DNA of 64,000 nt from Dichotomocladium elegans (Eukaryota; Mucoromycota; Mucoromycetes; Mucorales; Lichtheimiaceae). Below, piece after piece: positions 12,766 through 24,059 of the stretch. The notes under the pieces are model-generated. The model worked only from the letters and a program-made list of their open reading frames with translations, made no database searches and was not told where the DNA came from. A program made the translations under genes and the position numbers. The stretch covers positions 62,001 through 126,000 of the forward strand of contig JAIXMN010000035.1 of assembly GCA_025716815.1 (NCBI GenBank). The letters are read 5' to 3'. The stretch's first letter is position 1; each line of letters opens with the position of its first letter.

Positions 12766-13047
12766 GTCTTATTTGCCCAGATATCTTTACGCATGATGGC
12801 AAAGCAGATGTCGCACGGAAAAGCGGCCATCTCTGAATATATCAAGTTTCGAGGATATCAATGTGCCTATGTTCCATCCTATTGGCCTGAACCCAATCCA
12901 CTTGAGCAGTTTTGGTCGGTTGTGAAGAGCAAAAGTAAAATGTAACGGCTTCTTGGAAAGCGAATCAATGAAGCATCGAATCGCCTCAAGTTGAGCGATT
13001 TCGAAGGATTCGTCTCTCATTCTTACAAGTATCTGGCCAACTGTTGA
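12766..13047 (+). pseudogene. Tc1/mariner-like transposase fragment (copy A), C-terminal end only
   Basis: An open stretch ends with a recognisable DDE_3 tail: YVPSYWPEPNPLEQFWSVV, equivalent to the family's YxPxYSPxLNPIEQxW motif with the third catalytic Glu. It is followed after a stop by KLSDFEGFVSHSYKYLANC, the C-terminus also seen in copies B and C. The N-terminal and first catalytic regions are absent. The block GCCCAGATATCTTTACGC (about 12774-12791) recurs with one or two changes at about 24676-24693, upstream of copy B. Non-functional relic. Confidence 0.8.
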
Positions 13048-14790
13048 GGTTTGGGGAAAATTATAATCCGACGTGATAATTCTGCAGGGGTCACCTTAGC
13101 ATGTATACCGATATGTAAAAAAAAAGTCAACATTTCATATAACCTCCTGATGGTGACACTTGGAATTCCACGTAGCGTGGGTCTCTGAAAATTTGATGTT
13201 GTGGAGGGTTGTCTTGTATGATAACCTCGTCATGAAAGATATTTGAGTAATCGCCCAAAAAACAGCCGCAGAGATTTGAGTTGGTGCGATTTTTTCACTC
13301 CAATCATCGATCTTGCGAAATATTTTCTGTATAGGTTTGGAAGAGCAACAGCAGCACAAAGTAGAAAAAAATGGGCCTATTGTGAAGGGAAAGCCAGCCA
13401 AGCCATACAGAAAAAGGTCTTTGATATGCCCCTTTGATCGGTGTGTTGGTCCATCGGCCCAAGCGCCGAATCTAGGCTTTGTCAGCATCATCGAGGTTAG
13501 TAATCGTGCGAGACGATCCACAGCCGGAATGATGCCTGACCTTCGCCCTCCGGCTCGATGCTGCTGCACATATCCGGCAACGTGGCTTTCTTAACAGATT
13601 CGCTTCGCAACAAACAGTATCATAGCAGAAGTTGACTGGGTCAGCGATCAAACCATTCGTACTACAGCAGGTGCTCCAAAATCAGGTTCTTCGCAGTTGT
13701 CAGGTCTACTCTTCTTCTTTAGTTACGCACCAGAGCAATAATATCTTTGAGAGCACTGGGTGAATGAGAGAGGGCGTTTGTCTATGTTTGGACCTGCTGA
13801 TATTACGAGACAATCATGGCAGTAACGTAAAAATAAAAGTACTGGGATTGATCTTCCTGGTCACAGAGGCATTGACTATGTGCTCGGGCATTACGGCTCA
13901 TAACCTGTTAAATTCAGCTCAAAATGACATGCATTGGCGTAAATATAGACAATGTACGAGTTTCCACGAGACTGGTCAATAGCTTCTTGACGTACCACTT
14001 CCGCTACACATCTAGAAGTGAAATCGGATATTGCAGAATTGCTTCTTGATCACGACATAATTGTCCATAAGCTTCGCTATTTCCGCCAGAAACCTTGCAG
14101 TCCAAGTGATTCTAACATACTGCTGCTTCATGTCGCTGTCATGCAGATTTCATAGTACAAATATAGAGAAAGAGACATTTGACTCTCTGCGCACGGGCAT
14201 AAAAGGATGGTGTTACCGTAAGGTAGGTACACAGACAAGTACTGTATTGCAGATTAAGGAGGAGGCCCTTTGATTCTCACCAACTTGATTCATCATTTCA
14301 ATTGACCCGTTGTCGTTACCATCTGCATATTCCAAACCTGTTGCAAACACATGCGTATTGCACATCTCTCATATCTCTCACAACTTGCATAGACAATCCA
14401 ACCCAAGGCAAAGGGCACAGAGCACATTCTGATATTGAATGGTAAGGCTTCTGGAACAATGCATGACTAAAAGACACTGTACTAAAGGAGATAATATCAC
14501 AGCCCTGCACTGGTGAAGACTTGGAACAATCTGTCGACACCACCAGGAGGAGGGGGCGTAAACCCTGCCCAACCCAAACTTAGGCCTCCCCTGACCGTAT
14601 ATTGGCGGTCAAGACCTCTCTCTGTGTCCTCCGGTGGAACCCCGCATACAAGCGAGTACGTCCAACCCGGTGATCCGTCGGCGAATGCCGAGCTCTGATC
14701 GGCGAGTTTTTGGAAAATTACCTCGAAGGCAACAAGATGTCTGCTGCAATAATATCAACTAGCATTCCAGGAAGCCTATTTGGCGCGCTG
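13048..14790. other. Repeat-derived or unresolved DNA between Tc1 fragment and Fanzor relic
   Basis: Coding-like pieces in shifting frames (for example about 13235-13600, where KKWAYCEGKA and ICPFDR appear in different frames) suggest another decayed element, but I cannot assign a family. No intact gene is present. Confidence 0.4.
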
Positions 14791-16365
14791 TCATTGTTCT
14801 CCTGAATATCCGAAGGCTGAACGCTGCGAGCAGACGAGGGATGGGAGCCCTCGGCTGGACGGAGGAGCAAATCCGCCAGGACATCTATGCCACCCTCACT
14901 CGTCATTGCCCGTCCGAGAGTACGGACGGATGGATGCTATTCCGGCGAAACCAGCTTTCCTCATGGCAAGCGTTCGACCCGATGCAACTGGTCTTGGATG
15001 CTTCTTATCCCGAAGGGTAACGGCTCCAACAACAAAGCAGCTATTACGACGCCAGGGCGCATTCAACCAACTATGTTCGGACCATCTTGAGCTTGCCCAT
15101 GTTTTCCACCGCAATGGCCTTCGCCGATTCTGGACCTCTTGTCGTATGTAAATCGGCACCACGATGCTTGTCCATCATATCTTAAAGAGGCCAAGGCATG
15201 ACATCAGCCAGAAGTTGGCTCGCTGGGGAGAGAGGCTGTGGACCTAGACGCTGACGCTTTCAAACTCCAAGATGGCAGAACAGTCGAGTTTTCAAGGCAC
15301 GATCCATACCGATGGAGCAGGTGTCACTGTTTTTAAGAGGATGAACGACCAACGGCCATCATAGCGGAGCAAAGCACAGAGAAGTCGAGGAGGAGACCGA
15401 CAATGCCAGCATGTCGATATCGCAGGCACACCAGAACATGACTGGTAGGTGCGTATGTATCACCGTCGACCCTGGGATGGGGTGGGGGACCTCCTTTTCC
15501 GTGTCTCGGTGAATCCCCGGCCCGAGCAAAGTGGCCGGCTGACGTTCCGATACAGCAAAGCCTGTCAGGACAAGATCCACGAGACCAAGAAGTACCGGCA
15601 GGTGGATGGAGAGGCTCAGGGACGCGGAACATGAAGTCGTGCATGCCGAGGCGCGCAGGGGTGGTGGGCATGGCTGTAGCTTACACGTTGCTGCTGGTTA
15701 TGAACGGTTCCTTCTTGTCCGATCCCAAATTCTGGAGGATTTCCATGCACATGGGGCCACCCATAATGCCGATCCCCGGGCTTCTGGTCCCGTAAGCTGC
15801 GTTTGTCGTCGCACATCGACAGATCAACAAGTTTGATCCCGAGGCGGTATTTGCGATGGGCTTACACTGGTCTGTCCCCGAACACTCATATATAGAGAGC
15901 CAATCCGCGGTGTTTGGCTTCCGACATCTTCTCAAGCGCGCCGAAGGTTCGGCTTGATCGACGTATTCAAGACCATCAGAGGTTGGCCCGCATGCGAGAG
16001 TGGGAGCCTTTTCTGCTTTTCCGAGAAATGGCCAATCCACCGCCCCTATCGCAGAGCGGAGAAGCCAAACGTGATCTGCCATGGCCTGCTACGGTACGTA
16101 TGAAGCCTTATTCGCGGGAGAGTTTCAAACAAACAGTTCAACAGTTGCTTATTCTGTGCAAATGCTCGAATCAAAACTGCAGAGCAGGCATGGCAGAGGG
16201 CGCTCCACGACAGCGCTTGTGGAAACGGAGTATGACGGCCTGCCTGGATACGATACATACTCTCAGCGGTCTTCGTACCGGTTATGTTAACGCCGGCATA
16301 CCTCTGGACACCTTTGATGCAAGTAATACAGTACTAAAACCTCTCCATCATTTCCATACTTAGTA
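14791..16365 (+). pseudogene. Decayed Fanzor-type (TnpB-like, RNA-guided nuclease family) gene, relic 1
   Basis: Pieces in all three + frames follow the order of Fanzor-like proteins of Mucorales: LGWTEEQIRQDIYATL (about 14840), FNQLCSDHLELAHVF (15062), GTIHTDGAGVTVFKR (15294-15340), a RuvC-I-like ITVDPG (15458-15476), LTFRYSKACQDKIHETKKY (15541-15597), KLRLSSHID (15790), GFRHLLKR and GLIDVFKT (15913-15975), PYRRAEKPNVICHGLLRC (zinc-finger region, 16043-16095) and RLWKRSMTACL (16215-16250), where the RuvC-III WNRD motif has become WKRS, losing the catalytic Asp. Several frameshifts and stops separate the blocks. In the family the protein is an RNA-guided DNA endonuclease carried on transposons. 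This copy cannot encode an active enzyme. Identification rests on my recall of family motifs, not on a search. Confidence 0.72.
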
Positions 16366-16427
16366 TTAAGAATCAAAGCTGGCCGGTGTCTCCTTTTTTA
16401 TTGGAGTGGGGTATATGAAAATGAGGA

Positions 16428-18275
16428 TCAATGTTCAGGTCGCTCCACTTTCTGGGCATAGGCGAAATGGAGGTTCATGAAAGCTCTTCTGGCTCCGAGT
16501 TCATAGTCCATCTGATCAAACTGGGCCTCGAAGTTCGCGTCGTCGTCCGACTCGCTTTCCTGCAGCCGTTCAAATAAGTCGCGTATGTCGTCTCGGAACA
16601 TGACGCCGATCCGGCCGCCCCAAGTCCCCAGCGGCAATGAGGCGTATTTGTGGTCGAGTAAGGCTTGATAGCCAGGCGAGGTCTTGCCAAGGTCTAAAAG
16701 CAAGTCCTTGAGACGGCGTGCGACGCGTGGATCCAGGTCCTTGCGCTCCAAAGCCGCGATGGCTGAGAAAACAAATATGTACATGTACATATAAATATGT
16801 AGATGGAGTGGACTTTTTGATCTATATTAAACATCTTACTTTTATTTTTAGTCCCTTACCTCCTGAATTGAGCTTCTGGGTCATCCCCACTCCCGAGGGG
16901 GTCGGTCGGTCGAAATAAATCCGCATGTCCAGCTCAAGAAATTCCACAAAGCCACCAGGTCGACACACCCGCCACAGATGATGAAGAAACTCCTGATACG
17001 CGCCGCGCGTCAGGACCAGGTTCAGAAACCGGCAATGGATCAAATCAAAGGACGCATCAGGAAGCAGTTGGATCCCCTCGACAAGCGATGCGCAACGCGC
17101 GGCCTTCAGATTGCGGTGATGGCGACGATAATAACGCAGCTTTGCACTTGGCTGGCCGCTATCGAGTGTAATCAGGTCAACGACGCGCCAGCGTGGGTAA
17201 TCCATAGCCACATCGACTGCCCATGTTCCATCCCCCGGTCTAAATCAAATAGGTGGGTGCGTTTTTTTTTTTTTAGGTTCGAAAACTTCTCATGATCATT
17301 GCGCATTTGCATACCCGACGTGGAGCACCTGCTTTCCTGCAGCCGTGTCGTTGAACGGGCTACAAAAGAGCCTAGACAACGTGTGAGGGCCGGATAATAA
17401 TAACAATAAAGGCCATATACGCACCTATTTTCCATGACGAGCCGTACGAGTTCTGGCTTGATGGCCCAGGGCGGTTCTGCTGATGAGGGTATTGAGTCTA
17501 GGGCCGACCATTCATTATAGTCATCGTCATCGTCATCCAAGATGGACGTCCGCTGTGAGTAGATCGACACAGGCCGTGACAATGGTGAATCGTCTGTAGG
17601 AATGTACAGTGCATTTTCTTGAAAGCTCGTCGCAAGCCTTCTTGTGGTACTCGCAGGCTCACTATCGGTGTCGGGCTGAGCAATCATCAGGTGGATTGCC
17701 TCTTGAGACTGACGGGGTGTCCCACTAACACTGTGCGCGAAGATTTGCTGCTGGTCTTGTCGTCGTCGCCGTTGAAGATGCTGGTGTGAATCGTCAGCTG
17801 ACATGCGGTGTGGATGCCTGTGGTTTTTGCTGCTGCTACTACCCGGCATCCATTGAAACTGTGGGTAATGCGGGTGATGCCGTCGTGCTCTTGACCAAAG
17901 GTCACTAAGAACGGATCGTTCGTTGCTATCCCGCCGTTGCTGCTGCTGCTGTTGCCGTCGTTTGGATGTATATGATAATTGACCATCGTCTTCGACATCA
18001 TCATCATCATCATCCATGACAGAGGACTGATATGAGCTGCGGCGGCCAGCAGAAGTGGCGATAGAAGCTGATGGATACTCTGTCGATGTGGAGATATCTG
18101 ACCGACGATCGCTGTTATCCGTCACTATTGTAACCGGTGGTTGCTGTCGCTGCTGCTGCGGTGGCGGCGGCAGTGGGGATGACGGATGCGGATGCGGATG
18201 CGGTGAAACCCAATGGGAAAACCAGTTTAAAAGCCAGGACCGTTTGCTGTTGCTGTGGATGTGGTGATCGAACAT
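16428..18275 (-). CDS. SAM-dependent methyltransferase with long disordered N-terminus (MTase 1), 540 aa
   Basis: Minus-strand exons 17425-18275, 17315-17371, 16860-17239 and 16428-16762 join in frame to 540 aa. The first ~280 residues are low complexity (polyQ, polyD, His/Pro runs). The catalytic part is a class I Rossmann methyltransferase: motif I VLHVGPGDGTWAVDVA is built across the exon 2/3 junction, then DASFDLIHCRFLN, and LWRVCRPGGFVEFLELD (post-motif III). Similar proteins are common in Mucorales and loosely resemble LaeA/TAM-type enzymes; the substrate is unknown. The start at 18275 (MFDHHIHSNSK) is preferred; an in-frame ATG at 18419 would add 48 residues of CA-repeat-encoded Thr/His sequence that look like 5'UTR. 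It is co-oriented with the M20 gene and a second methyltransferase. Confidence 0.82.
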
Positions 18276-18972
18276 GTATGGGGCTCTTGCTGTCTGGGAT
18301 GTGTGTGTGTGTGTGTGCAAGGTGCGAAGGAGATTATATGAAAGATGGGTGTGAAAGAGAGAAAAAGGGACAAAAGGCAGAACAGAAGAGAAAAATAGGT
18401 GGGAGGCGTAAAACGTCATTCTTTTCTTGTAACTGTGTCACCATCCTCCATTTTAACGTTTCCACTTTGTCCATGCGTGCGCACACATGCGAATCTCCCG
18501 TTTCTTGGCCATACCTTCGCTTTTAACGTTATCCATCTGTGCTTATCTCCTATGAGGTATGCGGGCGAGGAAATCATTGTTTGATCGCTAGTTTGTCCTG
18601 ATCCTCCACTTTCTTTTTTTGGCGGTAATATGTGGCTCGCGGCAGCTGCATCTTATTGCATTGCACGCTAGACAGTAAGTACACCAGTCTTTCTTGTTCA
18701 ACATCTAAAAAAGGACTGTGACTTCCTGGAACTAATCATTCTTTCCCATTCTCAAGACTTGAAAAAAAAAGGTGGAGTCTACAGTAGTTCGTTGCGATCG
18801 TCTTTATGCAGAAAAAACGATATGTACCACAAACACGATTGTACGCTCAACACAAAGAAGTAAGAATAACTATATTGGGGCAATGGGATGTTTAATTTTT
18901 ACATCATCAAGAGGTTTAAAAAAGAAGCATCCATCGATTAATATAGTACAAGAACAGTTTTTTTTCTTCTTT
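18276..18972. other. Intergenic region upstream of MTase 1
   Basis: It contains a GT dinucleotide run (18300-18319) and A/T-rich DNA between the MTase 1 start and the M20 stop codon; both genes are on the minus strand. No further gene is seen. Confidence 0.6.
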
Positions 18973-20572
18973 TTAAACGTTGCGAACTGCGCGCTCAAAA
19001 TCCTGTTTGACACTGTCGAAAAAGTGGTCGTTCAACAAAACCTCAGTTGCGGTGACAGTCAAGCCCTTAGCAGCAGCGATGGTATCCTTGTGTGCGATCT
19101 CAGTGGATGCAGCCTTGGTGAACTCGACGGTGTGGTTTGCAGCCGTGGTGTGAATGCCAAACATAGGATGAAGCGTAGGCACTTCGTAAGATACATTGCC
19201 CATGTCAGTCGAACCCCCGCCGGCCTTTTGGAGCTCGAGGTCAGCAAACTTGATGCCCGCGACTCGCTCCATGTACTCCTTGTAGACATCGGCCATCTTC
19301 GCATTCTGGACAACATCTAGAGAAGATACAGGCGCACCCATTTAATACATTTTATGGATAGCCCGTGGCCACTACATACCCTTTGTTACGCCAATCTCAC
19401 GCCATGTCCATTTGACTTCACAACCAGTGGCCAATGCAGCCGCTCTGAAGCAGTCTTCCATCTTTTCCATCAGACGGCCGATTTGTTCGAACCTGGTGGT
19501 GCGGATGAAGAAGAACGCCGATGTATGATCAGGAATGATGTTGGGCTACACACACATATGCACATGAGATAATAGGTTGGTGATCGCGGTTAAACAAGTC
19601 AAACGCGTGGTTCCCCTCTCCTTCTCGCCAATAAACCTTACCGCTTTGCCGCCGTCCGTGACAATACCGTGAACACGGTCTGTGGGCAGGAGTTGCTGAC
19701 GCATCATGCTGATGTTATTCCAAACCTGGACCATCGCATCCAATGCGTTCACGCCTTCATTCATGTGAATTCGGTGTTTTTCGTCAGTCGTGGGAGAAAG
19801 TGAACATGTTGGTTTGGAGCATTACCTTCCCATGGAGTCGCGGATGCATGGCTTGGCTTTCCGAAGAATTCCACTCGGACATCGTGGACAGCAATCAAGG
19901 CACCACGTTCAGCATCAATATTGCTTATTGAGATGGTCGTATAGTATGTGAGTGAATCTAACAAACTGCCGAGAGTCGATTGATCGGGAATACTGGTACT
20001 TACGTAGGGTGCAACATCAGGCAAACATCTACATTGTCCTGGAAAGCACGCTTTTTCACTAACAGAATCTTTCCAATCGAGAGCTCTAAGGGGAAAACCA
20101 TGTTGAGTAAGAACAGAAAAGGTCGCGATGATTTTCCCGTACAGGTCCTCCCTCTCTCCCTCTCTCCCTCTCTCTCTCCTTTCCTACCTACCTTCAGCAG
20201 GAGTGCCAAAGAGGATGACCTTTCCAGAGGCCTTTCCACTCTCAAGCACTGCCTTGAGACCGATTGCAGCCGCCACGCCACTGATGGCGATCAGATTGTG
20301 CCCGCATCCCTGGCCCAGGCCGGGAAGACCGTCATACTCAGAGCAAAGACCGATGCGACGGCCTTGGCCATGCGAGAACTCGGCGGTGAAGGCGGTCTCA
20401 ATGCCATATGCGTGACGAGTGACCTTGAAGCCCTTCTTTTCCAGGTAGTCCGTGAGCACCTGGTGCGCGTGGTACTCCTTCATACCGGTTTCCACGTTGC
20501 TATGGAGCTATAGGATGATCAGCGAGCAAGACGTAAGCGATCATGTGTGTATGTTCTCGACTCCGTTCGGCA

Positions 20573-20609
<37 letters not shown>

Positions 20610-21032
20610 TGTGTGTGTGTGTGTGAAGGGGGAGGAATAGGTCGAACTTGTAAAAAAAAAAAACCAAACTTACGTCCAGGCTGATCTCGCGCAATTCATC
20701 CGAGACGGCATCGATAGCTTTCGAAATGGTACGCTCAATCTTGCTTTGATGACCCTTGACGTCCAAGTGCGCCATGGCCTATTACAACATAGATGGAGAA
20801 TTCAGATCCACCGCTTTACCTCCTGATGACAGGGAATTATTAATCGGGATGTTTTCTCTACCTTGGAGACGCATTCCTCATAAGCGGGCAACTTCTCCTC
20901 CGACGTGGCGATAGGAAGGGAAGCCGAGCGAGAGGCGTACTGAGAAGGATTGCGGGAAGATCGACGCGAGGCGGATTTCTTTTTGAAAACCGAAAAGAGA
21001 TTGCCAAAGCAGCTTGAGGGAGCGTCTTCCAT
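18973..21032 (-). CDS. M20-family metallopeptidase / amidohydrolase (PM20D2-like), 464 aa, 8 exons
   Basis: Minus-strand exons 20862-21032, 20674-20778, 20192-20507, 20004-20085, 19826-19923, 19642-19754, 19380-19545 and 18973-19316 close in frame to 464 aa. M20 signatures are GLCSEYDGLPGLGQGCGHN (about residues 147-165, with metal-binding His), the GTPAEE segment spanning exons 3/4, PSHASATPWEG opening the dimerisation lid, and GGGSTDMGNVSY with HTTAANHT in the C-terminal catalytic part. The nearest described group is peptidase M20 domain-containing protein 2 / AbgB-like amidohydrolases, which cleave dipeptides or aminoacyl conjugates in the cytosol. The first exon adds a Ser/Arg-rich 57-residue extension (MEDAPSSCFGNLFSVFKKK); translation from the second exon (MAHLDVKGHQ) is an alternative. 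Confidence 0.9.
20571..20625. repeat. (CA)10(GA)n(TG)n compound microsatellite with inverted-repeat arms, in an intron
   Basis: CA at 20571-20590, GA at 20591-20609 and TG to 20625 run without interruption. The CA and TG arms are complementary, so the transcript of this M20-gene intron (20508-20673) could fold with the purine run as loop. Confidence 0.95.
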
Positions 21033-21422
21033 AGTTTACAAAAGTATTTTCTTGGGGGAGGGGAGGGGAGGGAAGAAGAAGGACGAGGTCAGACGGTGAA
21101 AGAGAAATGGAGGAAGAGCGCGCGCGTGGGTAGGAGGATAAATAAAACAGTGGGGGTCGTACACACACTCTCTCACACAGAGACGCAGCGCTAACCCTCG
21201 TTGGCACGAGAGCTTATCGCGCGTACACGCTTGGTTTTGCGCCGGGTCATCGGAGGATGCATTCCTTTCTGTGGAGGAGTATATATATTTTTTGAAGGTG
21301 AGGAATAAGTGAGGTTAAGAGTATCGTAAAAGAAACTAACTATACATGCATAGAATCAAGATTATATATGGGGATGAGATGGGGTATAGAAGGATACGAG
21401 ACGATGGACGCCTCTGTTTCCT

Positions 21423-23083
21423 TTAAGCTTTTTGGGCAGTAAAGATTTTGACCTCGCATGAGCCGTTGTTCTCCTCGATCTCCCGAATCATTGCAGCACA
21501 GGACTCTTCGTAACTATCCGGTTTCAGTCCCAGTCGTTCTGATAGCCTCGGTCTTAATGACCGGAAGAGAGCCTTTAACAATTCGCGGTTCAGGAAGCCT
21601 TGCTGTCGGCCCACTATTCAAGAAAGATCAGAATGGGGAGTATCTTGGGGGAGCGGATGCAGCTTCTCACCCTCATCTTCGGGCCATTCCCCGACAGGTA
21701 TTTGAACGACATGCCGTTTAACGTTCGTAAAGCCCGCCAGGTGTAACATGGTCCCAAGAGAACTTGTAAAGTACGGATCGTACCCAGTAGTACGAATGGC
21801 CTCTCCGATTGACCTGTTGACTGCTTGAGTATACGGACCATAGTTTGGAATAGCGAGATCTAATTCACTGTGTGAGTACGTTTTGGCCACTCTCCTCCAA
21901 TCTACTACGGTAAATCGTTTGCGTCTCTTTTTTTTTTTTTTTTTTTTTACCATACTCCACCAGCTGTACGAATCCCTTTGGTTTTAAAATCCGATAAAAG
22001 TCCGCGATTAAGGGCTGCCAGTAGAGGAGCGGTAAGACGGTGCCGACATCGCGCTGGTAAACAAAGTCAAACGTGTTTGGTGCAAAAGAAAGAGGTGGAC
22101 TCATGATATTGCCGGCTTTATAAACGATATTTGGCCGAGGGGGGCTACCTTCGGCTAAGGACATGTCCAGACTGATAACCTTTGCATCTGGGCATTCCTG
22201 GGCCATGTCAAGTGACCAGAACCCTGCAAGCGCGCATGGTTTAAAAAAAATTCTGGGCATGGAAGGGAGATATCTTTCTGACCTGCGCCACTTGCACTGT
22301 CGAGGATCATTTTTGGTGTCTCTTCAAAAGTGACGCACGTATTGCCAAAGACCTGCTTGAACACATAGTGCTAATGCTTCGCTGTCAATCCATATGAACC
22401 GTTGAAAAAGCATCTCCCATTTTTTACCTGACGTAGCTGGCTAGAGTGGGGATGGAAAAGAAAAAGTAAGTAAAAGAAGTTGGTGATGGGGATCCGCAAG
22501 GCATTTCTTTTTTTTTTCCTTTCTTTTACTCCTCCGTTTACCGGTTGTATTCCTGTTCATCGTTGTGATCAAAAACCACGTGTTTCAGCTGTTCGCCTTC
22601 GTCCATCTTCTGAACTTTCTTGCGGGAGAGCGCTGATCGCTGCATAAATGCTCCTGCATTGGGCGACGATGATGATGCTGACGGATACCCCGAGATCCCG
22701 CTGTCTTCTTCGGCTGAAATGGACTGTGGTGTGTATCGCGATCGCTCAGGCGGCAACGATGGAGTTGATGGCGGGCGATTGTTGATACAGGAGCTCTCCG
22801 AGATCGGGGCGGCTGTCGACTGTAATAGATTTCCGTTGTTGGCCGACGACAGCCGCGGAGGTATCGCATAAGTGCCGACTTCGCTGCTTAATGTAGGCTT
22901 TCGTGGAGTCGACAGCGTGTCACTATTACTGGTATTGGTGCTACTACTACTTTTGTTGCTGCTGATGGGAACAGATGCTACGGCTGAAAACGGGGGCGCC
23001 TGTTGTCGTGACTTTTGCGTCGGCCTTTCTGACCGAGTGTTGCGTTCATCCCTAGCTTCGAGTTTGCTAAGTAACACTCCCAT
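21423..23083 (-). CDS. SAM-dependent methyltransferase, possibly N-myristoylated (MTase 2), 445 aa
   Basis: Minus-strand exons 22542-23083, 22428-22440 (13 nt), 22283-22370, 21951-22223, 21671-21901 and 21423-21613 sum to 446 codons. A Ser/Pro-rich disordered region fills residues 1-180; the domain then reads EYNRQLRQHYVFKQVFG, MILDSASGAGFWSLDMAQE (motif I), VISLDMS, FDFVYQRDVG and RILKPKGFVQLVEY. This matches the fungal class I methyltransferase family often seen in Mucorales. The protein begins MGVLLSKL, fitting an N-myristoylation signal (Gly2, Ser6, Lys7). The 3' splice site of intron 4 is the least certain (21902 chosen because it restores frame). Substrate unknown. It is tandem with the M20 gene and MTase 1. 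Confidence 0.8.
21928..21949. repeat. Poly-T/poly-A tract within an MTase 2 intron
   Basis: An uninterrupted run of about 21 T on the + strand lies directly after the 5' splice site of intron 4 (A-rich in the transcript). Confidence 0.9.
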
Positions 23084-24059
23084 TCAAAAAGAAGAAGAGG
23101 CAAAGAAAGGTGAAAGAAAGCGAGTGAGCGAAAGAGAAAGAAAGATAGAGAGTTTGTTGTGATCCCAAGTAAAAAATATATTGCCTGTTCATACTTTAGA
23201 GTAATTGGAGTGTACCCCATTGGACAGGGCTTGATGAGGCAAGCGAGCTCGATTACCACCTCAGGAGGCACATGCCTACCATCTTTCCCACCCTCTCTCG
23301 CCCCGATCATTTGCCGCTAAAGACGGGCTAACGCTTTTGGCTATCTTGTGTACAAGTCCTTAAAATATATCCAATAAGATAAGCTATTTGTAACTTAGAT
23401 CATCGCAACCTATCCGGGCGAGATTCATGTAAGCATCCGGATAGATATGTCATGCTCTCTTTATTAATGAGCATGTTAGAGCTCAACGCTTCTTTAATCG
23501 ACCCCCCTCCCGGTCCCTGGCCTGTAACGAAATCCGTCTACTGACATAGAGGAACAGACGATGAGCCCCCAAGTTACGCAGACATGGTACGTACCTGCGT
23601 CATCGAAAGCACTCATAATGATTGACATCTAAAACGATTATTTTATGCATATTACCGGTCATGGTTATGCCAGTTCTTGTCCAACATTAATGTCCCCATG
23701 TGTTACCTTCAGTGCACTTTTCTTAATACCCAATGCGAAAAATCAGCCCCTCCCCCCATTAGTGACACGGCATCCGCTACCATAGTGTAACTGTCACCCG
23801 ATCAAACAGGACTACTTTATCCGATCTTTGAGCGATGCTATTTTCGCAACTGGGCATATTATTCTGTCTTTCACAGATCTCAAGTTCTCACCCCAGTAGA
23901 TTTTAGAAATAGTATTGGCAACCCCAAACTCGGAGTGCACATATTACACCTCAAGATGCCTTCTCCAAACCAACTTCTGGGCGCCTTATGTACCATCATT
24001 ACGCATTTAGCCTTTTGAGATGAGCATACCTGCCCGGAGTCCAAGGTTTATGTCGGTGA
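23084..24059. other. Intergenic region upstream of MTase 2
   Basis: It contains the MTase 2 promoter region (purine-rich 23085-23160) and otherwise unassigned AT-rich DNA. Confidence 0.5.

Noticed and set aside
12709..12945. 78-codon ORF as an independent small gene
   Set aside because: Its second half is clearly the C-terminus of a Tc1-like transposase.
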